Positions 1-6,847 of a DNA stretch of 9,349 nucleotides are shown piece by piece. Made by a program: the position numbers and the translations under genes. Within the stretch, counting starts at the first letter, position 1. The number at the start of each line of letters is the position of its first letter. The stretch is from Candidatus Pelagibacter sp. (lineage in GTDB: Bacteria > Pseudomonadota > Alphaproteobacteria > Pelagibacterales > Pelagibacteraceae), in the NCBI GenBank assembly GCA_028100865.1, contig JAOHJV010000017.1:1-9349 (forward strand). Direction: 5' to 3'. The notes under the pieces were generated by a model that saw only the letters and a program-made list of their open reading frames with translations, had not been told where the DNA came from and made no database searches.

Positions 1-59
1 GGTGTTTCACCTGATGCATCTTTTATATATTTTGCTAAAATTTTATATTTTTTTGTCAT
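1..59 (-). CDS. secB: SecB export chaperone, N-terminal fragment cut by the window edge
   Basis: Reading the minus strand from an ATG at 59-57 gives 19 full codons, starting MTKKYKILAKYIKDASGET, before the window ends. The YKILAKYIKDxSGETP pattern matches the start of alphaproteobacterial SecB, the homotetrameric cytosolic chaperone that keeps preproteins unfolded and hands them to SecA. The start codon lies inside the 3' end of fxsA (17-base overlap, +1 frame), so the two are probably translated from one message. The fxsA-secB order is also usual in alphaproteobacteria. Only the first 19 residues are visible, so the identification rests on this short match and on context. Confidence 0.8.
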   Translation of the reverse strand, partial: MTKKYKILAKYIKDASGET

Positions 60-468
60 TGTCGTCATCTATATCTTCAAAATCTCCATCTATAAAATTA
101 TTTTTTTCAGTTTTTTTAGTTTTTAAATTTTTTGAAAATTTTTTAAAAATAAATTTTCTTGTTAAGGGGAAAATAATTAAAAATCCCAAAATATCAGTAG
201 CAAATCCTGGTATGATCAATAATAATGCTGCAATGGCAATTGCTGCTCCTGAAATTATTTCATAAGCCGGTGTTTCTTTTTTGCTCAATTGTATAAAACC
301 AGACTTGAGAGTATTTAATCCCTCATATTTAGCGTAGTAAATACCCACAATTGCAGTTGTAAATATTAATAAAATTGTTGTTAATGCTCCAATTTGTGAT
401 CCTATTTTAATAAAAAGATAAATTTCTATTACTGGAATTAAAATTATTGATAATAAGATTGAGTTCAT
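43..468 (-). CDS. fxsA: FxsA family membrane protein
   Basis: A 141-residue inner-membrane protein of the FxsA family. In E. coli the gene is named for suppressing F-exclusion of phage T7 when overexpressed; its everyday role is not well defined. Hydrophobic segments lie at about residues 3-19, 25-45 and 75-100. The family signature appears as the early PVIEIYLFIKIG stretch and the later PGFATDILGFLIIFPLTR stretch. The C-terminal tail (from about residue 112) is charged and rich in Lys, Asp and Asn, as is common for the cytosolic tails of this family. The ATG at 468-466 is preceded by an AAGGA Shine-Dalgarno core. The gene is transcribed towards secB, overlaps it by 17 bases, and is divergent from the Tim44-like gene. 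Confidence 0.93.
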   Translation of the reverse strand: MNSILLSIILIPVIEIYLFIKIGSQIGALTTILLIFTTAIVGIYYAKYEGLNTLKSGFIQLSKKETPAYEIISGAAIAIAALLLIIPGFATDILGFLIIFPLTRKFIFKKFSKNLKTKKTEKNNFIDGDFEDIDDDNDKKI

Positions 469-471
469 TTG

Positions 472-476
472 TCCTT
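472..476 (-). promoter_or_regulatory. Shine-Dalgarno site of fxsA
   Basis: On the minus strand AAGGA lies three bases before the fxsA ATG (468-466). It is one of only two clear Shine-Dalgarno cores I see in the window, and it supports this start. The spacing is a little shorter than usual. Confidence 0.55.
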
Positions 477-491
477 AATCTAAATTGCTGG

Positions 492-520
492 TTGAAATTA
501 ATCAACATAGTAATTACTAT
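492..520 (+). promoter_or_regulatory. Candidate promoter of the Tim44-like gene
   Basis: TTGAAA (492-497) and TACTAT (515-520) are separated by 17 bases and resemble sigma-70 -35 and -10 boxes (matches about 5/6 and 4/6). A shifted -10, TATAAG at 518-523, is also possible. The expected transcription start is near 526-529, which coincides with the ATG at 527. This would give a leaderless or nearly leaderless message and argues against the upstream TTG at 485. It is inferred from sequence only. Confidence 0.4.
507..520. repeat. Perfect 14-bp palindrome in the divergent fxsA / Tim44-like promoter region
   Basis: ATAGTAATTACTAT at 507-520 equals its own reverse complement. TACTAT therefore occurs at mirror-image positions on both strands (515-520 plus, 512-507 minus), so it may serve as a symmetric -10 region or as a dimeric regulator's operator. 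A second inverted repeat, GTTGA-N6-TCAAC, lies just upstream at 491-506 and overlaps the -35 candidate. Short AT-rich palindromes can arise by chance in a genome this AT-rich. Confidence 0.6.
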
Positions 521-526
521 AAGACT

Positions 527-1123
527 ATGAGTTACAGTTTTGAATATATAGATATAATTCTTTTGGCAATGATTGCTGGGTTTATCTTTTTAAGACTTAG
601 GGGGATATTAGGAAAAAGAACAGGATTTGATGGAAAAGCACCCCCAAAATTTGAAGAAGTTCTGAACAAAATCAAGACAGAAAAAGTTCAAAAAATTAAT
701 GAAAATTTCGATGATTCTGCGCAAAAAGAATTTTTAAAAGGGGCAAAAATTGCTTACGAAACTATTATTACAGATTTCAGTGATAATGATAATAAAATAA
801 TTGCCAGCAAACCACTTCTTAGTAAAGAGATTTTTAATCAATTTAATGAAGCATTAAAAGAAAGAAGTGAAAGAGGTCACTACGCAGAAATAACTTTTAT
901 TGGTATTAATTCTGCAATTATTAAAGAACACAAAAAAATAGATAGAATTTTAAATGTTACGGTAGATTTTATAGCTGAGGTTATAACTTGTATTAAAGAC
1001 AAAGACAAAAAAGTTATATCAGGTGACCCGGAGAAAATAAAAAAAATCTATGATACTTGGGTATTTTCAAGAGACATAACTTCAGCCAATCCTAATTGGC
1101 AATTGGTTAATACTTTAACTTAA
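527..1123 (+). CDS. Tim44-like domain, membrane-anchored protein
   Basis: About 198 residues. One hydrophobic segment (about residues 8-23, IDIILLAMIAGFIFLRLR) is followed by the conserved LGKRTGF-type juxtamembrane stretch. After a charged linker comes a Tim44-like domain ending in YDTWVFSRD...SANPNWQLV, close to the DTWxFxRDxxSxDPNW signature of the bacterial Tim44/TimA family. Bacterial members are bound to the inner membrane; the domain resembles that of mitochondrial Tim44, but a role in transport has not been settled. An in-frame TTG at 485 would add 14 residues (MLVEINQHSNYYKT). I prefer the ATG at 527 because family members begin just before the membrane segment and a promoter-like element lies at 492-520. 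The stop (1121-1123) is followed at once, in the same frame, by the start of the Smr gene. Confidence 0.88.
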   Translation: MSYSFEYIDIILLAMIAGFIFLRLRGILGKRTGFDGKAPPKFEEVLNKIKTEKVQKINENFDDSAQKEFLKGAKIAYETIITDFSDNDNKIIASKPLLSKEIFNQFNEALKERSERGHYAEITFIGINSAIIKEHKKIDRILNVTVDFIAEVITCIKDKDKKVISGDPEKIKKIYDTWVFSRDITSANPNWQLVNTLT

Positions 1124-1546
1124 TTGACTGACAATAATACAGAAAAAGATAAAAAAGATTGGGAAAATTTTCTCTCAAAAAAAGAAAAATTACCTAATAA
1201 AGACATTAAAATAGATAAAAAAATAACTTTCAAAACTAGATCAATAGACTTACATGGATATAGTCTTGAAGAGGCAAATAAATCTATTGAGAATTTTATT
1301 GTCACATCTTATCAAGAAAAAATAAACAAGTTAATAGTTGTAACTGGTAAAGGAATTCATTCCCAGAATGAAAAAAATCCTTATGTTTCAAAAGATTTAA
1401 GTATTTTAAAATATTCAGTTCCTGAGTTTATTTCTAACAATAAAAATTTAATGAAAATTATTTATGAAATGAAGGATGCAAAAATAGAGGATGGTGGCGG
1501 TGGAGCTTTTTATATTTTTTTAAAAAAAAATAAATCTATAAAATAA
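1124..1546 (+). CDS. Smr (small MutS-related) domain protein
   Basis: A 140-residue protein with a charged N-terminal region (about 1-38) and an Smr domain (about 40-134). Visible motifs are IDLHG (residues 41-45), the VTGKGIH loop (73-79) and the glycine-rich [10 protein letters not shown] near the end. These are the usual Smr signatures. Smr domains are nucleic-acid binding and often nicking endonucleases; stand-alone proteobacterial copies have no well-defined role. The start is probably the TTG at 1124, directly after the TAA of the Tim44-like gene. The next in-frame ATG is at residue 110, past most of the domain, and the sequence between residues 10 and 25 ([13 protein letters not shown]) looks like the normal family N-terminus. 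The 3' end overlaps the hslU 3' end by 11 bases on the opposite strand. In many alphaproteobacteria an mltA gene sits between the Tim44-like and Smr genes; it is absent here. Confidence 0.9.
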   Translation: MTDNNTEKDKKDWENFLSKKEKLPNKDIKIDKKITFKTRSIDLHGYSLEEANKSIENFIVTSYQEKINKLIVVTGKGIHSQNEKNPYVSKDLSILKYSVPEFISNNKNLMKIIYEMKDAKIEDGGGGAFYIFLKKNKSIK

Positions 1547-2909
1547 ATTTTGAAAGATCTGTATCTTTAACTAAATTATCCAAGTTTTTATTAATATATT
1601 CTTTATTAATAATAATTTTTTCACCTGAACGATCAGTTGCCGTAAAACTAATTTCATCTAATATTTTTTCAATGATTGTGTGAAGTCTTCTCGCACCAAT
1701 ATTTTCAACAGTAGTATTTACTTCAGACGCGATATTTGCAATTGCATCTATTCCATCATCTGAAAATTCAAGCTCTACGTCTTCAGTTTTTAATAAAGCA
1801 ACATATTGCTTGATTAAACTGAAATCAGGTTCTCTTAAAATTCGTTTAAAATCATCACTAGTCAATGCTTCTAACTCAACTCTTATCGGTAGCCGCCCTT
1901 GAAGCTCAGGAAGCAGATCTGATGGTTTTGCAAGCTGAAATGCGCCTGATGCTATGAATAAGATATGGTCTGTTTTGATTGGACCATGTTTTGTATTAAC
2001 AGTTGTTCCTTCAATCAAAGGTAATAAATCTCTTTGAACACCTTCACGAGATACATCTCCACCAACTCTATCTGTTCTTGCAGAAATTTTATCTATTTCA
2101 TCAAGAAAAACTATGCCATTATTTTCTGTAGATAATTTTGCAGCCTTAATAATTTTATCCTGTTCAATTAATTTATCTGCTTCATCGTTAATTAGTATTT
2201 CATGAGATTCTTTAACTGACATCTTCTTTTTCTTCTCTTTATTGCCCATTGATTTTCCAAGCATTTCACCAATATTTATCATACCTACGTTTGCTCCAGG
2301 CATTCCAGGTATCTCAAAGGAAGTATTACTTGATCCACTGTCACTAACAGCTATTTCAATTTCATTATCATCTAAATCACCATTTCGAAGTCTTTTTCTA
2401 AAACTTTCTCTTGTTGCAAGGCTTGCTTTTTTTCCAACCAATGCATCTAAAACTTTTTCTTCAGCTGATTTTTGGGCTTGAGCATGAACTTCTTTTCTCA
2501 TTTTTACTTTCTCTAATGCTATCGAGATTTCCATTAAGTCTCTTATTATTTGTTCTACATCTCGTCCAACATAACCAACTTCAGTAAATCTTGTGGCCTC
2601 AACTTTAACAAATGGTGCTTCAGCAAGTTTTGATAGTCTTCTGGAAATTTCTGTTTTACCAACTCCTGTTGGCCCAATCATTAAAATATTTTTTGGCAAA
2701 ACTTCATTTTTCATTTCACCTTTGAGAGCTTGTCTTCGCCACCTATTTCTCAGTGCAACAGCTACTGCTTTTTTAGCTTTGTTTTGTCCTACAACAAATC
2801 TATCTAATTCTGAAACTATCTCTCTTGGAGATAATGAACTTACTAGGGAACTTTCTTCCTTAGCACTTTTGTCCTTAGGAACCAAAGGAGTTACGTTTGA
2901 GTTTTCCAT
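1536..2909 (-). CDS. hslU: HslU, ATPase/unfoldase subunit of the HslUV protease
   Basis: A 457-residue AAA+ ATPase that forms hexameric rings, unfolds substrate proteins and threads them into HslV. Visible parts are the [17 protein letters not shown]-terminal motif (27-42), Walker A GPTGVGKT (79-86), the pore loop GYVG (112-115), the intermediate domain (roughly 115-245), Walker B IVFLDEID (266-273), and the sensor-2 GARR (405-408). The C-terminal DLSKFIL tail is the conserved peptide that docks into HslV and activates it. The protein carries about 26 residues before the usual family start, slightly more than the 443-residue E. coli protein. The ATG at 2909 shares one base with the hslV stop (TAATG), so translation is probably coupled. 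There is no Shine-Dalgarno core. Confidence 0.97.
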   Translation of the reverse strand: MENSNVTPLVPKDKSAKEESSLVSSLSPREIVSELDRFVVGQNKAKKAVAVALRNRWRRQALKGEMKNEVLPKNILMIGPTGVGKTEISRRLSKLAEAPFVKVEATRFTEVGYVGRDVEQIIRDLMEISIALEKVKMRKEVHAQAQKSAEEKVLDALVGKKASLATRESFRKRLRNGDLDDNEIEIAVSDSGSSNTSFEIPGMPGANVGMINIGEMLGKSMGNKEKKKKMSVKESHEILINDEADKLIEQDKIIKAAKLSTENNGIVFLDEIDKISARTDRVGGDVSREGVQRDLLPLIEGTTVNTKHGPIKTDHILFIASGAFQLAKPSDLLPELQGRLPIRVELEALTSDDFKRILREPDFSLIKQYVALLKTEDVELEFSDDGIDAIANIASEVNTTVENIGARRLHTIIEKILDEISFTATDRSGEKIIINKEYINKNLDNLVKDTDLSKFIL

Positions 2910-3424
2910 TATATTTTTAGAACTTTAATATTATCATTTGTAAACACACAAATTTCAGAAGCCACTTGAATTGCTTTTTTTGCAATTTCTTCTGCACTCT
3001 TATCTGTTTCCATTAAAACTTTTCCAGCAGCCAAAGCATAATTTCCACCTGATCCTATTCCAATTACATCGCCTTCTGGCTCCAAAACATCACCTGTACC
3101 CGAAATTATATAGCTATGCTCTTTATCACCGATCGCCATTAATGCTTCTAATCTTCTTAAATATTTATCCGTTCGCCAATCTTTTGCTAACTCAACAGCT
3201 GCTCTTGATAAATTTCCTGCGTGTTTTTCAATTTTAGCTTCTAATCTTTCAAACAATGTAAGTGCATCAGCAGTTGATCCTGCAAATCCTGCTACCACAT
3301 CTCTTTTTTCAATTTTTCTAATTTTTGAAGCAGTACTTTTAACTACAGTATTTCCCATACTTACTTGGCCATCTCCAGCAACTACTACTTCATTATTTTT
3401 TCTTACTAATACAATTGTTGTCAT
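2909..3424 (-). CDS. hslV: HslV, peptidase subunit of the HslUV protease
   Basis: A 171-residue N-terminal-nucleophile threonine peptidase, the bacterial relative of proteasome beta subunits; it forms a dodecameric chamber capped by HslU. The start MTTIV means that removing Met exposes Thr1 as nucleophile. Asp18 (mature 17) in AGDGQ and Lys34 (mature 33) complete the active site. [28 protein letters not shown] and [11 protein letters not shown] follow the E. coli protein closely. The ATG at 3424-3422 fits the family start exactly, with no propeptide. No Shine-Dalgarno precedes it, while a sigma-32-like promoter ends six bases upstream. The gene is first in an hslVU operon and divergent from hisB. 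Confidence 0.97.
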   Translation of the reverse strand: MTTIVLVRKNNEVVVAGDGQVSMGNTVVKSTASKIRKIEKRDVVAGFAGSTADALTLFERLEAKIEKHAGNLSRAAVELAKDWRTDKYLRRLEALMAIGDKEHSYIISGTGDVLEPEGDVIGIGSGGNYALAAGKVLMETDKSAEEIAKKAIQVASEICVFTNDNIKVLKI

Positions 3425-3430
3425 AATTGA

Positions 3431-3459
3431 TAAATGGTAACTATTTTTTATTCTTCAAG
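3431..3459 (-). promoter_or_regulatory. Sigma-32 (RpoH)-like heat-shock promoter of hslVU
   Basis: On the minus strand CTTGAA (3459-3454) is followed, after 14 bases, by TACCATTTA (3439-3431). The classic sigma-32 pattern is CTTGAA, 13-17 bases, CCCCATxTA; the -35 matches fully and the -10 differs at two positions. hslVU is a heat-shock operon in E. coli, so this is the expected control. The start point would fall around 3424-3428, at the hslV ATG. An overlapping sigma-70 reading (TTGAAG, 17 bases, ATTTAT) is weaker. Confidence 0.6.
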
Positions 3460-3474
3460 TCTCGATTGCTGATA

Positions 3475-3503
3475 TTGATATAGTGAGATTATGCATGTAT
3501 ACC
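3475..3503 (+). promoter_or_regulatory. Candidate promoter of the his operon
   Basis: TTGATA (3475-3480), a 17-base spacer and TATACC (3498-3503) match sigma-70 boxes at 5/6 and 4/6. The start would be near 3510, only a few bases before the hisB ATG at 3514. No Shine-Dalgarno, leader peptide with His codons, or attenuator hairpin is present upstream, so classical his attenuation is not supported. The -10 overlaps an imperfect palindrome, TATGCATGTATA at 3490-3501 (10 of 12 bases symmetric). Confidence 0.4.
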
Positions 3504-3513
3504 CTTAAAATAT

Positions 3514-4104
3514 ATGGCAAGAAAAGGAAAAGTATCCAGAAAAACCAAAGAAACCAGCATCAGTGTTGAGGTTAATATTGATGGAAAAGGTAAATACCAA
3601 ATTGATACTGGCATAGGTTTTTTAGATCACATGCTTGAGCAATTATCAAAGCATTCTTTGATAGATTTAAAGGTAAAAGCAAAAGGTGACACTCACATTG
3701 ATCTTCATCACACAACAGAAGATACGGGGATAGCAATTGGTGAAGCATTAAAAAAAGCTGCAAAAAAATTTGTAGGAATAAAACGTTATGCACACAGAGT
3801 TATTCCAATGGATGAAACTTTAACAAGAGTTGCTATTGATGTTTCCAATAGACCTTATTTAATTTGGAAAGTGAAATTAAAAGTAGAAAAACTTGGTGAG
3901 ATGGACACAGAACTATTTAAAGAATGGTTCCAAGCATTTTCTCAGTCAGCAGGCATTACGATGCACGTTGAAAATATTTATGGAGACAATAGTCACCACA
4001 TTATTGAGTCTTGCTATAAAGCTTTAGCAAGATCATTAAGAGAAGCCTTAGAGATGGACCCCAGAAGCAAGAAGAGTATTCCATCAACTAAAGGCTCATT
4101 ATAA
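3514..4104 (+). CDS. hisB: Imidazoleglycerol-phosphate dehydratase
   Basis: A 196-residue, single-function HisB that dehydrates imidazole glycerol phosphate to imidazole acetol phosphate in histidine synthesis. The two metal-binding signatures of the internally duplicated fold are visible: [11 protein letters not shown] with His65, His66 and Glu69, and [12 protein letters not shown] with His161, His162 and Glu165. GFLDHML around His39 and the C-terminal PSTKGSL also fit the family. There is no N-terminal histidinol-phosphatase domain of the E. coli fusion type; the length is that of a stand-alone enzyme. It is the first gene of the plus-strand his operon, with five bases to hisH, and has no Shine-Dalgarno. 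Confidence 0.97.
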   Translation: MARKGKVSRKTKETSISVEVNIDGKGKYQIDTGIGFLDHMLEQLSKHSLIDLKVKAKGDTHIDLHHTTEDTGIAIGEALKKAAKKFVGIKRYAHRVIPMDETLTRVAIDVSNRPYLIWKVKLKVEKLGEMDTELFKEWFQAFSQSAGITMHVENIYGDNSHHIIESCYKALARSLREALEMDPRSKKSIPSTKGSL

Positions 4105-4109
4105 GTTTA

Positions 4110-4736
4110 ATGAATGTTGCAATTGTTGATTATAATTCAGGTAACATAAGTTCTGTCATAAATTCTTTTAAGGAAGTTGCTAAAGACAAAGTAAATATCG
4201 AAGTTACCTCAGATTTAGAAAAGATAAAAGCAAGTGACAAGGTGGTATTGCCAGGGCAGGGTTCGTTTAAGAGCTGTATTGAAGCTTTAAACAGCATAAA
4301 GGGCTTGGTTGATACTTTAAATGAATTTGCAATTAATAGTAAAAAGCCACTGCTTGGAATTTGTGTTGGACTTCAAATGTTTGCAGATATTGGCTATGAG
4401 GAAATCGAAACAAAAGGTCTTGGTTGGATTTCTGGAAAAGTATCTAAGATTAATAATCAAAATAATAAATATAAACTTCCACACATTGGTTGGAACGAAA
4501 TAAATATTTTAAAAGGTAGTAAAATTTTTAAGGATATAGAAAATAACTCTCATATGTATTTTGTGCACAGTTATGAATTTATTCCAAATGATAAGTCAGT
4601 CACAGCTGCAACAACTGATTATTCATCAAATATAGTTTGTGCCGTTGAAAAAGAAAATATATTTGGAACACAGTTTCACCCTGAAAAAAGTGATAAAATT
4701 GGTCTAAAAATAATTGATAATTTTATAAATTTATAA
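4110..4736 (+). CDS. hisH: Imidazole glycerol phosphate synthase, glutaminase subunit HisH
   Basis: A 208-residue class I glutamine amidotransferase that releases ammonia from glutamine and passes it to HisF. The catalytic triad is visible: Cys85 in GICVGLQMF, and His190 and Glu192 in GTQFHPEKS. The oxyanion-strand PGQGSF lies near residue 50 and the YFVHSYEF segment fits the family. The length is normal. It lies between hisB and hisA, separated from hisA by one base. hisF, its partner, is encoded one gene downstream, giving the usual hisHAF order. Confidence 0.96.
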   Translation: MNVAIVDYNSGNISSVINSFKEVAKDKVNIEVTSDLEKIKASDKVVLPGQGSFKSCIEALNSIKGLVDTLNEFAINSKKPLLGICVGLQMFADIGYEEIETKGLGWISGKVSKINNQNNKYKLPHIGWNEINILKGSKIFKDIENNSHMYFVHSYEFIPNDKSVTAATTDYSSNIVCAVEKENIFGTQFHPEKSDKIGLKIIDNFINL

Positions 4737-4737
4737 A

Positions 4738-5463
4738 ATGAAAATATTTCCAGCAATAGACATTAAAGATAAAAAGTGTGTGAGGCTGGTTAAAGGGGAC
4801 TTTGATAATAAAACTGAATATCAAATGTCACCAGTTGAACAAGCTGGTAAATATAAAGATCATGGTTTTAAAAATTTGCACATAGTTGATTTAGATGGGG
4901 CTTTAACAGGTGAAACAGTTAATCTGAATATCATTCAAGAAATAGTAAATAAATTTGATTTGAAGATTGAAGTTGGTGGTGGTGTTAGAAGTATTGATAG
5001 CATTCAAAAATATACTGATGCTGGTGTAGAAAAAGTTATTTTAGGAAGTGCTGCTATAAAAGATAAAAATTTTTTAAAAGATGCTTGTGAAAAATTTCCA
5101 AATAAAATTGCTTTAGGATTAGATGCTAAAGACGGTTATCTCTCTGTATCAGGTTGGAAGGAAAATTCTAACCAATTAACTTTAGATTATTTAAATGAAG
5201 TAAATGACTATGGTGCTAGTAGATTAATTTACACTGATATCAATAGAGATGGAATGAAACAAAGTCCCAACTTTGAAGAAACAGTAAAGGTTGCTGACAC
5301 ATCTAATTGTCCTGTAATTATATCTGGTGGAGTTTCTTCAATAGACGACATTAAAAAAGCTAAAGAATTAAATAACAAGAATATAGAAGGTATTATAGTT
5401 GGAAAAGCAATTTATGATGGTGATATTAAATTAGAGGAATTAGTTAAGGAATTAGATGCTTAA
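4738..5463 (+). CDS. hisA: HisA, ProFAR isomerase
   Basis: A 241-residue (beta/alpha)8-barrel enzyme (1-(5-phosphoribosyl)-5-[(5-phosphoribosylamino)methylideneamino]imidazole-4-carboxamide isomerase) that performs the Amadori rearrangement making the HisF substrate. Catalytic acids are Asp8 (FPAIDIK) and Asp129 (ALGLDAKDG); Thr166 in YTDINRDG corresponds to the conserved threonine. Phosphate-binding glycines occur in VGGGVRS (79-85) and IISGGVSS. The VGGGVRS motif falls at the same residue numbers in the neighbouring HisF, in keeping with the known shared ancestry of these two barrels. It overlaps hisF by eight bases. There is no sign of the PriA-type dual function, but that cannot be judged from sequence alone. 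Confidence 0.96.
   Translation: MKIFPAIDIKDKKCVRLVKGDFDNKTEYQMSPVEQAGKYKDHGFKNLHIVDLDGALTGETVNLNIIQEIVNKFDLKIEVGGGVRSIDSIQKYTDAGVEKVILGSAAIKDKNFLKDACEKFPNKIALGLDAKDGYLSVSGWKENSNQLTLDYLNEVNDYGASRLIYTDINRDGMKQSPNFEETVKVADTSNCPVIISGGVSSIDDIKKAKELNNKNIEGIIVGKAIYDGDIKLEELVKELDA
5446..5450 (+). promoter_or_regulatory. Shine-Dalgarno site of hisF inside hisA
   Basis: AAGGA lies five bases before the hisF ATG (5456), within the last codons of hisA. It supports the overlapping start and independent ribosome entry at hisF. Most other genes in this operon lack such a core. Confidence 0.55.
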
Positions 5464-6211
5464 AAATAGAATAATTCCTTGTTTAGATGTTAAAAATGGT
5501 CGTGTTGTAAAGGGTATTAACTTTGTTGATCTAAAAGATGCTGGAGATCCAGTGGAGCAGGCTAAAATTTATTCAGATGGTGGAGCAGATGAAATTTGTT
5601 TTTTAGATATTACTGCATCGAATGAAAATAGAGAAACTATTTATGATGTAGTAGACAGAACATCTAAAAAATGTTTTGTTCCATTGACTGTTGGAGGTGG
5701 AGTTAGAAGTGTTGATGATATTAATAAGTTATTAAATTGTGGAGCTGATAAAGTTTCAATCAATACTGCAGCAGTTCAAAATCCAGAAGTAATAATTGAA
5801 AGTTCAAAAAAATTTGGATCTCAATGTATTGTGGTTGCAATTGATGCAAAAAAAAACCAAGATAAATGGGAAATTTTTACTCACGGTGGAAGAAATAATA
5901 CTGGAATTAATGCAATTGAGTTTGCAAAAAAAATGGAAGATAGTGGGGCAGGTGAACTATTGGTAACGTCAATGGACAGAGATGGTACCCAAGTAGGTTA
6001 TGATATTGAATTAATGTCTAAGATATCTTCTAAGGTAAACATTCCTGTTATTGCTTCTGGAGGTGTTGGTAACCTTGATCATTTAGTTGATGGAATCAAA
6101 TTAGGAAATGCAAGTGCTGTTTTAGCTGCATCCATATTTCACTATGGAAAATATTCAGTAAAGGAAGCCAAGGAATATTTGGATTCAAAAGGAATTCCTG
6201 TTAGAATTTAG
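5456..6211 (+). CDS. hisF: Imidazole glycerol phosphate synthase, cyclase subunit HisF
   Basis: A 251-residue (beta/alpha)8-barrel that uses ammonia from HisH to convert PRFAR into imidazole glycerol phosphate and AICAR, the latter feeding purine synthesis. Catalytic Asp11 ([15 protein letters not shown]) and Asp130 (VVAIDAKK) sit at the numbers used for the well-studied Thermotoga enzyme. Lys19, and Asp98 and Lys99 (CGADKVS) near the ammonia channel, are also kept. [16 protein letters not shown] and IASGGVG are the C-terminal half signatures. It overlaps hisA by eight bases and is one base from hisE. Confidence 0.97.
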   Translation: MLKNRIIPCLDVKNGRVVKGINFVDLKDAGDPVEQAKIYSDGGADEICFLDITASNENRETIYDVVDRTSKKCFVPLTVGGGVRSVDDINKLLNCGADKVSINTAAVQNPEVIIESSKKFGSQCIVVAIDAKKNQDKWEIFTHGGRNNTGINAIEFAKKMEDSGAGELLVTSMDRDGTQVGYDIELMSKISSKVNIPVIASGGVGNLDHLVDGIKLGNASAVLAASIFHYGKYSVKEAKEYLDSKGIPVRI

Positions 6212-6212
6212 T

Positions 6213-6485
6213 ATGCTTAATACATTAGAAAATTTGATAAAACTTGCTAGAGAAAGAAAATTAGCTCCTAAAGAAGGATCTTATACAAATAAGCTACTTA
6301 AAGACAAAGCACTTAGTAAAGCAAAAGTTTTAGAAGAAGTTGATGAATTGATTGAAGCTATTGAAGAAGATACAAATAAAATACACGAGGCCGCAGATGT
6401 TTTTTATCATTTATTTATGTACCTAGAAGCCAATGATGTAAAAATCGAGGAAGTGATGCAGGAATTAGAAAAAAGAAAAAAATGA
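6213..6485 (+). CDS. hisE: Phosphoribosyl-ATP pyrophosphohydrolase
   Basis: A 90-residue all-alpha MazG-like pyrophosphohydrolase that removes pyrophosphate from phosphoribosyl-ATP, the second step of histidine synthesis. The acidic metal-binding helices are visible as VLEEVDELIEA (about residues 40-50) and HEAADVFYHLF (about 58-68), with LAPKEGSYTNKLL upstream. It is a stand-alone HisE, not the HisIE fusion of enterobacteria, and hisI is not in this window. The start lies one base after the hisF stop, and the stop overlaps the HIT gene as ATGA. Confidence 0.94.
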   Translation: MLNTLENLIKLARERKLAPKEGSYTNKLLKDKALSKAKVLEEVDELIEAIEEDTNKIHEAADVFYHLFMYLEANDVKIEEVMQELEKRKK

Positions 6486-6847
6486 ATTATGATGATAGCA
6501 ATATCTTTGCAAAAATTTTAAGAAAAGAGATACCTTGTAATAAAATTTATGAAGATGACTTTGTTTTATCTTTTCATGATATTAATCCTCAAAAAAAAAT
6601 TCATGCTTTGATAATCCCAAAAGGAAAATATATTGATCTCGATGATTTTAGTTTAAATGCTAGTTCTGAGGAGATAGTTGGGTTAATTAAAGGAATAAAT
6701 ATAGTTGCCAAAAAGCTAGGTATTTCAACAGAAGTAGGTAAAGGCTATAGAACACTTGCTAATATAAGCGATGATGGTGGTCAAGAGGTTCCACACTTAC
6801 ATTTCCATTTATTTGGAGGTGAAAAAGTTGGAAAAATGGTTGAGTGA
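6482..6847 (+). CDS. HIT-family (histidine triad) protein
   Basis: A 121-residue nucleotide-binding protein of the HIT superfamily, HINT branch. The signature is HLHFHLFGG, with His105, His107 and His109. The N-terminal FAKILRKEIPCNKIYEDDFVL and the HALIIPKGKY stretch are also typical. HINT proteins hydrolyse nucleoside phosphoramidates and acyl-adenylates; the physiological substrate in bacteria is unclear. The ATG overlaps the hisE stop and the TGA overlaps the GTG start of the acetyltransferase, so the gene is translationally tied to both neighbours. A link to histidine synthesis is plausible only from position. Confidence 0.93.
   Translation: MNYDDSNIFAKILRKEIPCNKIYEDDFVLSFHDINPQKKIHALIIPKGKYIDLDDFSLNASSEEIVGLIKGINIVAKKLGISTEVGKGYRTLANISDDGGQEVPHLHFHLFGGEKVGKMVE

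Noticed and set aside
485..526. TTG start for the Tim44-like gene, adding 14 residues
   Set aside because: The extra residues do not resemble the family N-terminus, and the stretch contains the promoter-like boxes and palindrome; the ATG at 527 directly precedes the membrane segment.
1515..1530. T7A9 tract as an intrinsic terminator
   Set aside because: It is self-complementary but has no GC stem, and it lies inside the Smr coding sequence where it encodes FLKKN; it cannot be called a terminator from sequence.
2242..2481. Open frame on the plus strand opposite hslU
   Set aside because: It is antisense to highly conserved HslU, has a low-complexity Ser/Leu/Pro composition and no start signal; it is a shadow of the real gene, as is 2593-2928.
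4970..5720. Apparent repeat between hisA and hisF around GGTGGTGTTAGAAGT / GGTGGAGTTAGAAGT
   Set aside because: This is the shared VGGGVRS phosphate-binding motif of two ancient paralogous barrels, not a recent DNA repeat.
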